A DNA stretch of 64,000 nt from NCBI GenBank assembly GCA_963665705.1, contig OY762448.1, positions 868,001-932,000 of the forward strand, in the 5' to 3' direction. Both the position numbers and the translations under genes were made by a program. This document shows, one piece after another, positions 26,259-35,481 of the stretch (position 1 is the first letter of the stretch; each line of letters begins with the position of its first letter). This DNA comes from Saccharicrinis sp963665705 (lineage in GTDB: Bacteria > Bacteroidota > Bacteroidia > Bacteroidales > Marinilabiliaceae). The notes under the pieces are model-generated. The model did no database searches. It was not told where the DNA came from and saw only the letters and a program-made list of their open reading frames with translations.

Positions 26259-28964
26259 TTATAAGTTCAGTTCAACATCATTTATTATTATCCCCATACT
26301 TTCGGGTATATCTTCATATTTAAACCGATAACAGCTCCCTAACGGTTTTTTATTAATTGCTTTATCTCTCGACTTCTGCGTTGTATTTTGAATGAAAGAT
26401 ATATTACCTTTTGATGTAAGCAATGATTTCAATGAGTTCGCATCCAAATCGTTTAAGCCGTTCTTTTTTACATATTCCTTGTAATATGGAAACAGGAGAG
26501 GAAATTTAATAAACAGGTTTTTATTTACCGGGTCTTTTAAATAATGCGTGTTTACTTTAATCTCACTTTTAGGTTGGCTCAGTTTAAAAGCAATTGCTTC
26601 CCAAAATATGGTGACATCTTTAATGGTACTGGCCATTTCATTTTGCCTAATTGTATTCTCAATAACGGACTGTTTGTATGTTGAATAATCAAATGGAAGC
26701 TCCAAACTGTTTTGTAAAAGCTGAACAGGAGTTAGCAATAAAGCTATGTGCTTAATCTGTCGGTCAGAAATTTCAGTAACAGCCGTTATTTCCGGTTTAA
26801 GTTCGTAAAAAATAGAATCAAACACCGTTTTAAACCTCGATTCAATTACATTCCTGTATTTTAGAAGTTCCCTGGTTATGTTACAAAAGCCTTGTTCTTT
26901 CTCTTTTAATAGGGTTTTATAAGCTTGGGTGCTTTCATCTGAAAACTTATTGTCCTCAAAGTGTAATACTATCATTCGGGCAAATAATGCCGCTTCAGAT
27001 GTGGGCAGCTCGTTACCATCAACCATACAGGCAGAACTGATTTCAAGTGTTGTAGTTTTATTATCGTTACTCTTTTGAGCCATAGTGTAAAGCTCTCCAT
27101 CGTAGCCAGTTTTAAATACATCAACAGTTTTCTTATCAATAGCGTTGGTGTATTCTTTCAGATAATAAAGTGCATTATTTCGTTGTGTAAGCGAACGAGA
27201 AAAACCTTTATCGGTTGAGTTTAGTAATGATATGCCATGATTAGGCTCACCGAACAAATGCAGAAAGAAATTTACAAAGTTTGACTTACCAGCTCCCTGG
27301 TCTCCAAACAGGAACAGGAATGGAAAAAAGCCTGTAAGTTCAAGTATAAAATCACGATACAAAGCAAGTATGATGAAGGAAATACCAATTGCACCATTAA
27401 TACCATAAGCCTTATAAATAAGGGCCGACCACTCTTTAAAGTTCAGGTTTCCTGCTTTGTATGTAAATTTACGTTGACCAGAATAGCTTTTATCATCAAG
27501 GTTTGTGTATGCAAATGGAGGTAAGTAAAAGGCGGATTTACCATAATTCACAATACCGAGTTTATCAGGATAAAGCAATTTATTATCATAGGTTATTGTT
27601 GCATCCGCAAAACAATAGGCTTTTGATTCTTGCTGATAGCCAAGCTGATTAACAGCGGTGGCATTTTTTTCATTATCGTACAGGTAAGTCAGAATTGTGT
27701 CAAGATTTTGGGTGTTTCCAAAGAAAGTTAAACCACGCCCGGATATGCTACGAATTACCTTCTTAAACTTATCGAGGTTAAGCTCCGAGCTTGTAATTTC
27801 ATTTACCGTAATCTCTCCGGTATTTCGTTGAAACTTAATCAAGCGTTTGCTTTCTTTTGTGCCATCCATTAAGTGATAAACCGAATCCATCAGGAAGTTG
27901 GATAGCTTTCTTTCAACAGGTTTGCTTTTATGAAACTCATTGGCATAGTAACATCCATTTTTCTTATAAAAGTTGTATTCTTCAATATCGGTCAGCTCAT
28001 CAAGGCTAAATTTTGGAATAGGTTTATTAATAATATCTTCCCAAAGCAATTGGTAATTGTTCATGTTTTGAAGAAAGTCAACTATTGTTTTGTCCTGAAG
28101 TAAATCATTGGCATCCTTATTCTCAGGTAATATCAACCTGCGAATCGATTTAATGTCAAAACGGTTGGACAAAATAAAATCTTGATAATACTCCGCACAT
28201 TTATTTCCTGCACTATCGTTATCCATTGCTAAAACAACTATTTTTCCTTCAATATACTTTTGTAGGATTTTAGGATTTTTGATTTTATTCTCTGTGGAGA
28301 ACAAAGCTATGGATGAACAGCCTTTCATAGATAATGCATTTACAACGCCCTCCTGTATGAAAACAACATCATAATCAGGATTGTACATTTTATCATAGAT
28401 GCTGCCGCTTAACGTTCCGTTATTTTTTGCTTTGGGCTTACCTTTTTTAGGATTAATCATCCTGCGGTTAATGAGTTGATTATTGGCATCAATAAAGACA
28501 ATGGCATCAGCGTGTGAATCGTACCAATAACTATCGTCAGGCAAAGCCTCAATAAAATTAATTCCACGAGATTTTAGGTAATCAGCAGCTGTTTTTTTAG
28601 GATTGTTTTTTATGGCAAAAAGCATTTTGTCGAAAGCACTTGTTATATTCTGTGATGGCTGGAACGGCTCTTTAATGCCGAGATATTCCTCCTGCAAATA
28701 TTTAATAGCCTTATGTTCGTTCCAACCTGAGTTTAGAGAAATCAAGAAATCAATAGTGCTACCACCGGAACCACATGAAAAACATTTGTAGAAATTATTT
28801 TTCTTTTTAATGCTAAAAGCCGGAGATTGGTTCGTGCCTTTACCGCTACCACAAAAAGGACATTTTTCCAGTTGATTGGTCTTATTAAAGCAAGTTCCGG
28901 TTTCCTTTTCAATAAGTGCTTTTATATCAATCTGCTTTACTTTTTCAATTGTTTGCATCTGCAA
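26259..28964 (-). CDS. Primase-helicase (CHC2-like zinc finger, Toprim, AAA+ ATPase)
   Basis: 901 aa. The N-terminal zinc finger is CPFC (35-38) ... CFSC (61-64). A Toprim-like domain follows, with VVFIQEGVVNAL (Glu) and VVLAMDNDSAGNK (DxD). The C-terminal half is a helicase-type ATPase with Walker A FGDQGAGKSNF and a long C-terminal extension. This architecture is that of plasmid, phage and integrative-element primases rather than chromosomal DnaG. It heads a module of coiled-coil, acidic and DUF4248 proteins upstream, with iterons at its 3' end. Probably replicates a mobile element after excision. Confidence 0.88.
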   Translation of the reverse strand: MQMQTIEKVKQIDIKALIEKETGTCFNKTNQLEKCPFCGSGKGTNQSPAFSIKKKNNFYKCFSCGSGGSTIDFLISLNSGWNEHKAIKYLQEEYLGIKEPFQPSQNITSAFDKMLFAIKNNPKKTAADYLKSRGINFIEALPDDSYWYDSHADAIVFIDANNQLINRRMINPKKGKPKAKNNGTLSGSIYDKMYNPDYDVVFIQEGVVNALSMKGCSSIALFSTENKIKNPKILQKYIEGKIVVLAMDNDSAGNKCAEYYQDFILSNRFDIKSIRRLILPENKDANDLLQDKTIVDFLQNMNNYQLLWEDIINKPIPKFSLDELTDIEEYNFYKKNGCYYANEFHKSKPVERKLSNFLMDSVYHLMDGTKESKRLIKFQRNTGEITVNEITSSELNLDKFKKVIRSISGRGLTFFGNTQNLDTILTYLYDNEKNATAVNQLGYQQESKAYCFADATITYDNKLLYPDKLGIVNYGKSAFYLPPFAYTNLDDKSYSGQRKFTYKAGNLNFKEWSALIYKAYGINGAIGISFIILALYRDFILELTGFFPFLFLFGDQGAGKSNFVNFFLHLFGEPNHGISLLNSTDKGFSRSLTQRNNALYYLKEYTNAIDKKTVDVFKTGYDGELYTMAQKSNDNKTTTLEISSACMVDGNELPTSEAALFARMIVLHFEDNKFSDESTQAYKTLLKEKEQGFCNITRELLKYRNVIESRFKTVFDSIFYELKPEITAVTEISDRQIKHIALLLTPVQLLQNSLELPFDYSTYKQSVIENTIRQNEMASTIKDVTIFWEAIAFKLSQPKSEIKVNTHYLKDPVNKNLFIKFPLLFPYYKEYVKKNGLNDLDANSLKSLLTSKGNISFIQNTTQKSRDKAINKKPLGSCYRFKYEDIPESMGIIINDVELNL

Positions 28965-28999
28965 TGTTATTGAGCCTTAACCTGGCTGTTTAAATCCTT

Positions 29000-30118
29000 T
29001 TATTCTTCTTTCCCTGCGCTTTCATCATCTTCCTCAATGCTCAAACGTTGTTTTTCCTTTTCGAGATGCTGAACCATGCTCTTGGTCAGCTCTTTGCTTT
29101 CCATGCAATTGCCAATTATTGTTATCATATAAATAGCAAATTGAATATCGCTTTGTTTTAGTGCTTTTGCAGTATCGTTTATGGCATTAAAGATTTGTTT
29201 TTGCTGCTCTGTTTTTGGGATTGGCATTTCTTCTACGTCAACATCGTGTTGGATAATGGAAGAATGTCCATGTAGTTCTTCATCCTCTTCAACAAACCCC
29301 AAGGCAGCTTGCAACTCATCTTTTGATAAACCCATTAATTCAGCAGCCTTTGGGTTATTTCCAAGTATCTTGCTTCCAATTCCTGATAGTACGCCTGTTG
29401 CTACACGTTTTAATAGTTCTGTGTTTGAATACCCGGCAAGACGGGTTTCAAGCTCAGACACCTCAGTTCTGTACTCAGAATTTGCCTTTTCTAATTCCTG
29501 ATTTTGTTTTTTGAGGGTATCTCGTTCAGAAGTTATATCAAGTAACTGCTTTTTCAATGAGTTGAGTTCGGTTTCCTGTTTGTAATCGCTGAACTTTTTC
29601 TCAAACTGCATTAAAGAATTTTCATACCGGGAATTATTTACCGCTCCCAATAGTCCTGCTAATCCGCTTAAGGAATTTCCGTTGTTTTCTTTGTCGGCAT
29701 CATTTCCTGTTAATGCACCAAATAACAAATTGAAGTTTTCAATACTTCCCAATCCACCTATATTATTATTCAATTGGTATTTTTTAATTGCCATATCAAC
29801 CGCCTGCTCTATCTGCGCCAGATTTGATACAGGTTTCTCAGCGTTCCTGTTCTCCTCTAAATCAATGTTGTACCGTGTAACTAATCCTGCTTTTGGACTT
29901 TTACCACGATAAATATCTACTTTGATATTACCGCCATCTTGATTGACAATATCTTTAGCCGATTTCATATTCTCATTAAAAGCTTCAATATTATTGGTTC
30001 TTGGTACAATCAGTATAAGTCCTGAATTGTCTTCGACTAATATTTCATAAGCGTAAGTTGCGTTTTCTTGCAAATTCCGATATATGGCATCTTGCAAATT
30101 GCTTTGTTTTTCCTTCAT
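29000..30118 (-). CDS. Coiled-coil hypothetical protein of the primase module
   Basis: A 372-aa soluble protein of unknown function. Residues about 1-95 form a compact alpha/beta start (AYEILVEDNSGLILIVPRTNN). A Gly/Asn-rich linker follows. About 165-235 is a strong coiled coil (KKQLLDITSERDTLKKQNQE). The C-terminus is acidic (EEDDESAGKEE). It ends 35 bp before the primase start codon and is surely co-transcribed with it. The role may be structural or as a loader; I do not recognise the family. Confidence 0.75.
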   Translation of the reverse strand: MKEKQSNLQDAIYRNLQENATYAYEILVEDNSGLILIVPRTNNIEAFNENMKSAKDIVNQDGGNIKVDIYRGKSPKAGLVTRYNIDLEENRNAEKPVSNLAQIEQAVDMAIKKYQLNNNIGGLGSIENFNLLFGALTGNDADKENNGNSLSGLAGLLGAVNNSRYENSLMQFEKKFSDYKQETELNSLKKQLLDITSERDTLKKQNQELEKANSEYRTEVSELETRLAGYSNTELLKRVATGVLSGIGSKILGNNPKAAELMGLSKDELQAALGFVEEDEELHGHSSIIQHDVDVEEMPIPKTEQQKQIFNAINDTAKALKQSDIQFAIYMITIIGNCMESKELTKSMVQHLEKEKQRLSIEEDDESAGKEE

Positions 30119-30405
30119 TGTTGCATTTTTTTATGTTGTACTTAATTCTTATGGTATTAAAGCTATTGGTCAGGTACATTTTTTTATAAAAAGCTATTTC
30201 GACCAACTTTGCAGCGATTATTACCTATTGTGAGCAATAAAAACCAATCAAAAAGCAACATATTTAAATGTTGAAGCTATTAAATAGTGACTGCTCATCT
30301 ATTATTTTTAAAAACTCCATTTGTGATTTTCTCTTTGACTTACTTCTAATAGACTTTTCAATACTATTGAGCAAAAGAGAGGGATTCTTATCCTATTAGA
30401 CTGAG

Positions 30406-30434
30406 GCTATGGGTTGTTTTTAATAACCCATAGC
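30406..30434. terminator. Hairpin terminator after the small acidic gene
   Basis: GCTATGGGTT / AACCCATAGC, 10-bp perfect stem with a 9-nt loop, 12 bp beyond the stop codon at 30446. 30119-30405 holds nothing else I can support. Confidence 0.6.
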
Positions 30435-30445
30435 TTACCTTCATC

Positions 30446-30667
30446 TTACTCATCATCTTCTTCTGAGTAATCATCATCCAGGTCTTCTAAATGGTCAATC
30501 ATTTCAATAATAGCCTGGCTGTGTTCCTCTGGCTCGTATTCTACTTTAACAAGGATTTCATCATCTTCATTTGTGCCAATGATTGCACCTTCAAGTTCAT
30601 ACTCTCCCAATAAACCGGCAAATTCAACCATCAAATCTGCCGAAACATTAAATGTTCTGTTTTTCAT
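30446..30667 (-). CDS. Small acidic hypothetical protein
   Basis: A 73-aa protein, very acidic at the C-terminus (HLEDLDDDYSEEDDE). The N-terminal half MKNRTFNVSADLMVEFAGLL suggests a small alpha/beta fold. Acidic mini-proteins in replication modules can be DNA mimics or regulators, but nothing here proves that. It is followed by a hairpin. Confidence 0.65.
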   Translation of the reverse strand: MKNRTFNVSADLMVEFAGLLGEYELEGAIIGTNEDDEILVKVEYEPEEHSQAIIEMIDHLEDLDDDYSEEDDE

Positions 30668-30760
30668 ATTTATTAGTTTTTAATGAAACAAAAATTTATC
30701 TGTGCTTAAATAAAAGCCATTCAATTTTAGGGTGGAGTTTATTGATTGCTTTGATAAAGA

Positions 30761-30994
30761 TTACAGTTCCTCAAATTCTTCTGGTTCAACACAGAAATGT
30801 TCGAGTATTAATAAAAGTTGCTGCTTGTTGTAGTAGTGCCGTTTAGTATGACCAGCTTTCGCAATCTGCCTTTTTAAATCGGGGCATGTGTCTATTTCAC
30901 GCCTTAGATGCTGCATGGCAGATTTAATTGAGACACTATTAGGATATAACTTTGTTACTAACTCTTGCTTTAATATTGTTCTGCGATTTATCAT
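30761..30994 (-). CDS. DUF4248-family protein
   Basis: A 77-aa protein matching the DUF4248 pattern: KQELVTKLYPNSVSIKSAM, LRREIDTCPDLKRQI, then KRHYYNKQQLLLILEHF. In Bacteroides these small proteins are recurrent neighbours of primase/VirE-type proteins in integrated elements. The family looks like a small DNA-binding helical domain. First gene of the minus-strand replication module. Confidence 0.8.
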   Translation of the reverse strand: MINRRTILKQELVTKLYPNSVSIKSAMQHLRREIDTCPDLKRQIAKAGHTKRHYYNKQQLLLILEHFCVEPEEFEEL

Positions 30995-31387
30995 AGCGAT
31001 GAATTTTATTTAGATAATTGATTTTTTATAGAGGAATTGATGTTGAGAATAGAATACAACTGTAGAACCTTGATATTTCGCATAATAAATCGAAACATAA
31101 GGCAACAAATCAAAAAACACTTAGGGACAATAAACACGAAAAGCCCCTGAACGGAGCTTGTTTTAAAAGAATCGACATGTATTTTCGGCATAATTATAAA
31201 AATTACACCCTTGACAATTAGCAAAGGCAAATATATAATTTTAGCTGAAAATTGCTGATAGTTTTCGTTTGAATTTATTTGAGGTGGATTGATTAACATA
31301 TCTCGAACTTTAATAAGTTAATCAAGTACTCCGCTACGGATTACATTAGAAATTGCCTCTAAATCTTCGAGTATATAGTTCGAAATT

Positions 31388-31433
31388 TGACCGCTTGGGA
31401 TCACCAAAGCGGTCAGTAATGACCGCTTTTTTT
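31388..31433 (+). terminator. Terminator with overlapping antiterminator hairpin (attenuator-like)
   Basis: TGACCGCTT occurs at 31388-31396 and 31420-31428. AAGCGGTCA at 31407-31415 can pair with either. Pairing with the second gives a 9-bp stem, GTAA loop and a T-run (a strong terminator); pairing with the first removes it. No convincing protein lies upstream on this strand in 31000-31388, so it may end a small RNA or an untranslated leader. Confidence 0.6.
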
Positions 31434-31696
31434 ATGACTTTTTCTTTAGTAATGCAGGGTTTGGCCACATTTGGCGATTTAGGTAACCTGAGAGTTAGTA
31501 TAAGTAGCGAAGCTCGCGAAACTGAAACAGAAATAAACGCATCGTGTATTAAAAATTCAAGAGTTATTTTTACTCCGGGAAAACAAATAAAAAGTATGTT
31601 AAAGGATTTATCCTATGTAAAATCAAATTAATAAATTTTTAATCGTAATTAGCCAGACTTTTGTAAATCTAATTTTGTGAGAAATCGCATAACATA

Positions 31697-31746
31697 AAAT
31701 CGAATAGGTAAGGGTTTAAAATTCTATGCTTATTCGATTTTTTTTT
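31697..31746 (+). terminator. Second rho-independent terminator
   Basis: AAATCGAATA / TATTCGATTT, 10-bp perfect stem with a 24-nt loop followed by a run of T. Also on the plus strand, so two transcripts, or a failsafe pair, end here. Confidence 0.55.
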
Positions 31747-31828
31747 ATAGGCATAGGATTTATTTCTATAAGCATAAAAAAAAATCTTATGCCTATAGAA
31801 TTTTTTACCTTTGCGTATTGATTAAAAA
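31747..31828 (+). promoter_or_regulatory. CTATA(A/G)GCATA repeat cluster with promoter; left bracket repeat of the helicase cassette
   Basis: A 15-bp inverted repeat with one mismatch (31747-31761 / 31782-31796, core ATAGGCATA) is followed by a perfect -7 box TACCTTTG (31806-31813). Four copies of CTATARGCATA in mixed orientation occur between 31722 and 31800, as for an operator. 31780-31828 recurs imperfectly at 43124-43171. Only a 25-codon frame follows on the plus strand. Confidence 0.5.
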
Positions 31829-31926
31829 TGAGCATGAAAATGAATTGCGTTAATGTGCATCATTTAAATGATTTTAGATTTCTAAAATGCCAAATAAGTA
31901 GCTAATAAACAATATTGTATATGTAT

Positions 31927-34900
31927 TTAGCTATTCATGCTAACAAGGTTTTTAAGCTCTGTGTTAGATAAGTCTCCAATCCATTTTTCACCTGCAGAAA
32001 CGGTTAAATCAGCCAGGTGTTTTTTATCCTGAATCATTTCGTTGATTTTTTCTTCAAAAGTTCCCTTGGAAATCATGCGATGTACCAATACATTTTTTTG
32101 TTGACCAATACGAAAAGCCCTGTCGGTAGCCTGGGCTTCAACGGCCGGATTCCACCACAGATCGTAGTGAATAACATGATTGGCTGCGGTTAAGTTTAAT
32201 CCCGTACCACCTGCTTTTATTGAAAGAATAAAGATTTTTTTATGCCTTTTAGTTTGAAATTCATCAACCATTTCATCTCTTTTCTGACGCGAAACTCCTC
32301 CATGTAAGAAAAGTGGTTTGCTATCGAAAACATCTTCTAGTATGCGAACCAAAATTTCTCCCATTTCTTTGTATTGTGTAAATATCAGTACTTTTTCATC
32401 CGTTTCGTAAATGGAGCGAAGCAACTGAATGAGCATTTCGGTTTTTCCTGATAATTCTATACGGTCATCTTCCTTTTTAAGGAATTGCGAAGGATGGTTG
32501 CATACCTGTTTCAGAGCTGTCATCATTTTAAGCACCAGCCCTTTTCTTTCAATGGAGTCTTCTGCTGCGTTTTCAAGCGTTTTCATCATTGAATCAACCA
32601 CATTTTGATACAGTGCAGTCTGTTCTTTGGCTAGCTCCACAAAACAATCATGTTCAATTTTTTCAGGTAAATCAGTAATGATTGATTTGTCAGTTTTTAA
32701 TCGTCTAAGGATAAATGGTTCTGTAATTTTCTTAAACCGTTCAAGTTGTTCCTCATTATTGTCATTCTCAATAGGAGAGGCAAAAGCTTTCTTGAAATAT
32801 TTTGCTGAACCCAGATAACCCTTGTTAACAAAATCAAATAAACTCCAATATTCGCTTAGCCTGTTTTCAACAGGAGTTCCACTCATAGCTATTTTAATAT
32901 CAGCTTTTAATTTTTTAACCGCTTTTGTCTGTTCCGTCCCCGGATTCTTTATATTTTGAGCTTCGTCAATTGCCAATACTTCCCATTTAATTTTTTGAAA
33001 TTTTGATGCATCGCTACGCAGCATTCCGTATGAAGTAATTACCAAATCGCAGTCTTCGGTTTTAAATTCACGTTTAGCACCATGATATATATGGGGTAAC
33101 AGTTGTGGAGCAAATCGTTCAATTTCTTTTTGCCAGTTCGTAATTAATGTAGTAGGAACCACAACTAATGCTTTCTTTTTATCGAAACGGCCTTCTTGTT
33201 TAAATTGTAGTAATAAACTAATGACTTGCAATGTTTTTCCAAGTCCCATATCATCAGCAATAATGCTTCCAAAACCAACTTTGCTATTATTGTATAGCCA
33301 TTGATATCCGCGTTCCTGGTATGGACGCAATGTAGCATTCAATTCAGCAGGGGTTGCAATTCTGTCGCTTTGTAATAATTCATTAATAAGCTGTTTAGCA
33401 GTCTTCGATATGGATATTTTGGCTTCCTGATATTCTTCGGTCAATGCAGATTGCAACAATTCGGCATGCGAAAGCTGTTTACCCTCGTCCAGATTAGCGA
33501 GCATGGCTGTTACTTCCTTTTGGTCAATTAGCACATATTCTCCTTTAATATTTACTACGCCTGATGTACCTTCAACCAACTTTTTAAATTCACTTATTGG
33601 AATGGTTTTATCGCCAATGGCTATTTGCCATTCAAATTGCAGCATTTCGTTAAGGTTGAGATAACTTTTGCCGGACGAGTTTGAATTGTTACTTTCTAAT
33701 TTTAACGATGCTTTAGGACGAGCCAGGCTCTTCAATGAATTAGGCAATAAAATACGGATGCCTAACAATTTTACCACAGGCAAGATATTTAATAAAACCT
33801 CGACAAAAGTTTCTGAATCAAAGAATAGTTGTTCTTTACCTGAGGATGATATTAATGGATTTATTGCCTTAAAATCGTGCGATAAACTTGCCAGTGATTG
33901 AAATAATGATGTCTTATATTTATTGTATGTCTTATCTTTTATAAAATCAGCCAGAGATATTGGTTCCTGAATTGAATCCTTACGGTTTTCAACCCAAAGT
34001 TGAAATTCAAAGTTGTTTTCATCCGGATTATCATCAATTTTAATAAGTGGTACATAAGGCTTTTCGCTAATGTAAAAACGTTGCAAATATTGATGAATGG
34101 CTTCCGGTATTTGTTTTTCGCCAAGATGATTAAAAGTATAACATTCATTCCTGAAGAATAATTGTTCAATTTTTGTTTCTAAATACTGCGTTGCCCTTGC
34201 TTGAATTGTGCTATTGGTTTTTATGTAATGGCTTAAGAAAATTGATACAAGCGTAATGGGTTGTTCTCGAAACGATAAATACTTTTGCTTTTTTGCACTA
34301 GCCGATACTTTAACCAATGTCGGAGAAATACCTTTCTCAAGCGCCTCAAGTAAAGCATTAACATCTTCGTTTATGGTAGCCGGAATCCACCTTATTATAT
34401 ATGAGTCCTTTTTTGTTGAAAGTATTTGAGGCAAGAAAGCTCCGCATTCGGCAATTTTAACACTTAAATGCCAGGCTCTGTACAAGGTTTTTAAATCGGG
34501 AGATAATCGTTGTACATATTTTTTCGGCAATCTGGCAAGGAAGTTAATCAGGGAATCTATACCATCGTTAGCGGCATCAAAAAACAAATCTCCTTTATCG
34601 GAATGGAAGCTTATTTTTTGGAAAGACGAATCGTGATTAACCAATAACTCCACCTTTTCTATGCTTTCAAAAACTTTTGGTTCGAACTCAACTACCTCTT
34701 TATTCACTAATGATTTTGCATGTCGGGAAAGGGCTTTGTAGTTTTTCCTGAGTAATGGTACAAAAGGTTTATCGTAAAAAATACTTTTCGCTTCAAGCAA
34801 CGACAAAAGATTTTCGGTTTGAGGTGTTACTTTTGACAAATCAAAGTGTACATCATTTACTTCTGCTACGTTAAGGTTTTTCAATGGATCACCCTGGAGC

Positions 34901-35454
34901 ATTTGTTGAAAATCCGGAATATCCATTTCATTTTCAAGGGTCATTCCGGTTTTGGTTAATTCTTTTAAAATATCTAAACCATGTAATTGAAAAATAAGAA
35001 ATGGATTTCTGTCAATTTCAGCCGAAATCATATAAATAACAGAAGCCAGATGTTTGCAGGGAACTGCCCAATCGGGGCATGAGCATTGCATGTTAAAATC
35101 AGACCACTTTTTGGGGAATACTGCTATATTATGTGTTTTTGCTATTTCGTTTAATTCAAGTGGCAATTTCCGGTTAAGTAAATGGGAGAGCAATAAAGGG
35201 TCTTCACTAATGGCTTGTATTAACTTCTCCTTCTCTGTATTGGTAAACAATGGTACTTTAACCTGAACACTATATGGTGTTCTGCGACTTCCTTTAACTT
35301 TGGCATCAATACTGTTATTTATGATATTAATGGATGTCACATATCCATTACGGGCATAGCTTCTACCTCTGGGTAATCTGTTTGAATAGTCAATATCGGT
35401 TAAAGCTTTAAGAAACTGTTCACCCCACCATGTTTTTCCAAATTGTTGTGCCAT
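31927..35454 (-). CDS. SNF2-family helicase with N-terminal SWIM zinc finger
   Basis: 1175 aa. The SWIM finger CSCPDWAVPCKHL sits at about residue 120. A long middle region without recognised motifs follows, then an Swi2/Snf2 motor: Walker A DDMGLGKTLQVISL, motif II AIDEAQNIKNP, motif III SGTPVENRLSEYWSLF, and the helicase C domain with FLHGGVSRQKRDEMV and DRAFRIGQQKNVLVHRMI. Such RapA-like motors translocate on duplex DNA and displace proteins. First-listed of a minus-strand set with RecD2 (27-bp gap). Confidence 0.93.
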   Translation of the reverse strand: MAQQFGKTWWGEQFLKALTDIDYSNRLPRGRSYARNGYVTSINIINNSIDAKVKGSRRTPYSVQVKVPLFTNTEKEKLIQAISEDPLLLSHLLNRKLPLELNEIAKTHNIAVFPKKWSDFNMQCSCPDWAVPCKHLASVIYMISAEIDRNPFLIFQLHGLDILKELTKTGMTLENEMDIPDFQQMLQGDPLKNLNVAEVNDVHFDLSKVTPQTENLLSLLEAKSIFYDKPFVPLLRKNYKALSRHAKSLVNKEVVEFEPKVFESIEKVELLVNHDSSFQKISFHSDKGDLFFDAANDGIDSLINFLARLPKKYVQRLSPDLKTLYRAWHLSVKIAECGAFLPQILSTKKDSYIIRWIPATINEDVNALLEALEKGISPTLVKVSASAKKQKYLSFREQPITLVSIFLSHYIKTNSTIQARATQYLETKIEQLFFRNECYTFNHLGEKQIPEAIHQYLQRFYISEKPYVPLIKIDDNPDENNFEFQLWVENRKDSIQEPISLADFIKDKTYNKYKTSLFQSLASLSHDFKAINPLISSSGKEQLFFDSETFVEVLLNILPVVKLLGIRILLPNSLKSLARPKASLKLESNNSNSSGKSYLNLNEMLQFEWQIAIGDKTIPISEFKKLVEGTSGVVNIKGEYVLIDQKEVTAMLANLDEGKQLSHAELLQSALTEEYQEAKISISKTAKQLINELLQSDRIATPAELNATLRPYQERGYQWLYNNSKVGFGSIIADDMGLGKTLQVISLLLQFKQEGRFDKKKALVVVPTTLITNWQKEIERFAPQLLPHIYHGAKREFKTEDCDLVITSYGMLRSDASKFQKIKWEVLAIDEAQNIKNPGTEQTKAVKKLKADIKIAMSGTPVENRLSEYWSLFDFVNKGYLGSAKYFKKAFASPIENDNNEEQLERFKKITEPFILRRLKTDKSIITDLPEKIEHDCFVELAKEQTALYQNVVDSMMKTLENAAEDSIERKGLVLKMMTALKQVCNHPSQFLKKEDDRIELSGKTEMLIQLLRSIYETDEKVLIFTQYKEMGEILVRILEDVFDSKPLFLHGGVSRQKRDEMVDEFQTKRHKKIFILSIKAGGTGLNLTAANHVIHYDLWWNPAVEAQATDRAFRIGQQKNVLVHRMISKGTFEEKINEMIQDKKHLADLTVSAGEKWIGDLSNTELKNLVSMNS

Positions 35455-35481
35455 AGTTATTTTATATTTTTACTGTTTTGT

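Noticed and set aside
31006..31299. 97-codon minus-strand frame upstream of DUF4248
   Set aside because: Unusual composition (long hydrophobic/Ile runs), no domain and no promoter box; probably chance.
31360..31410. Possible tRNA 3' end (TTCGAAAT ... ATCACCA) as an integration scar
   Set aside because: The bases around TTCGAAA do not form a T stem, and no acceptor stem can be built; the match is superficial.
31353..31631. 92-codon plus-strand frame
   Set aside because: Runs through both arms of the terminator hairpin at 31388-31433, which would be unusual for a gene; no recognisable domain.
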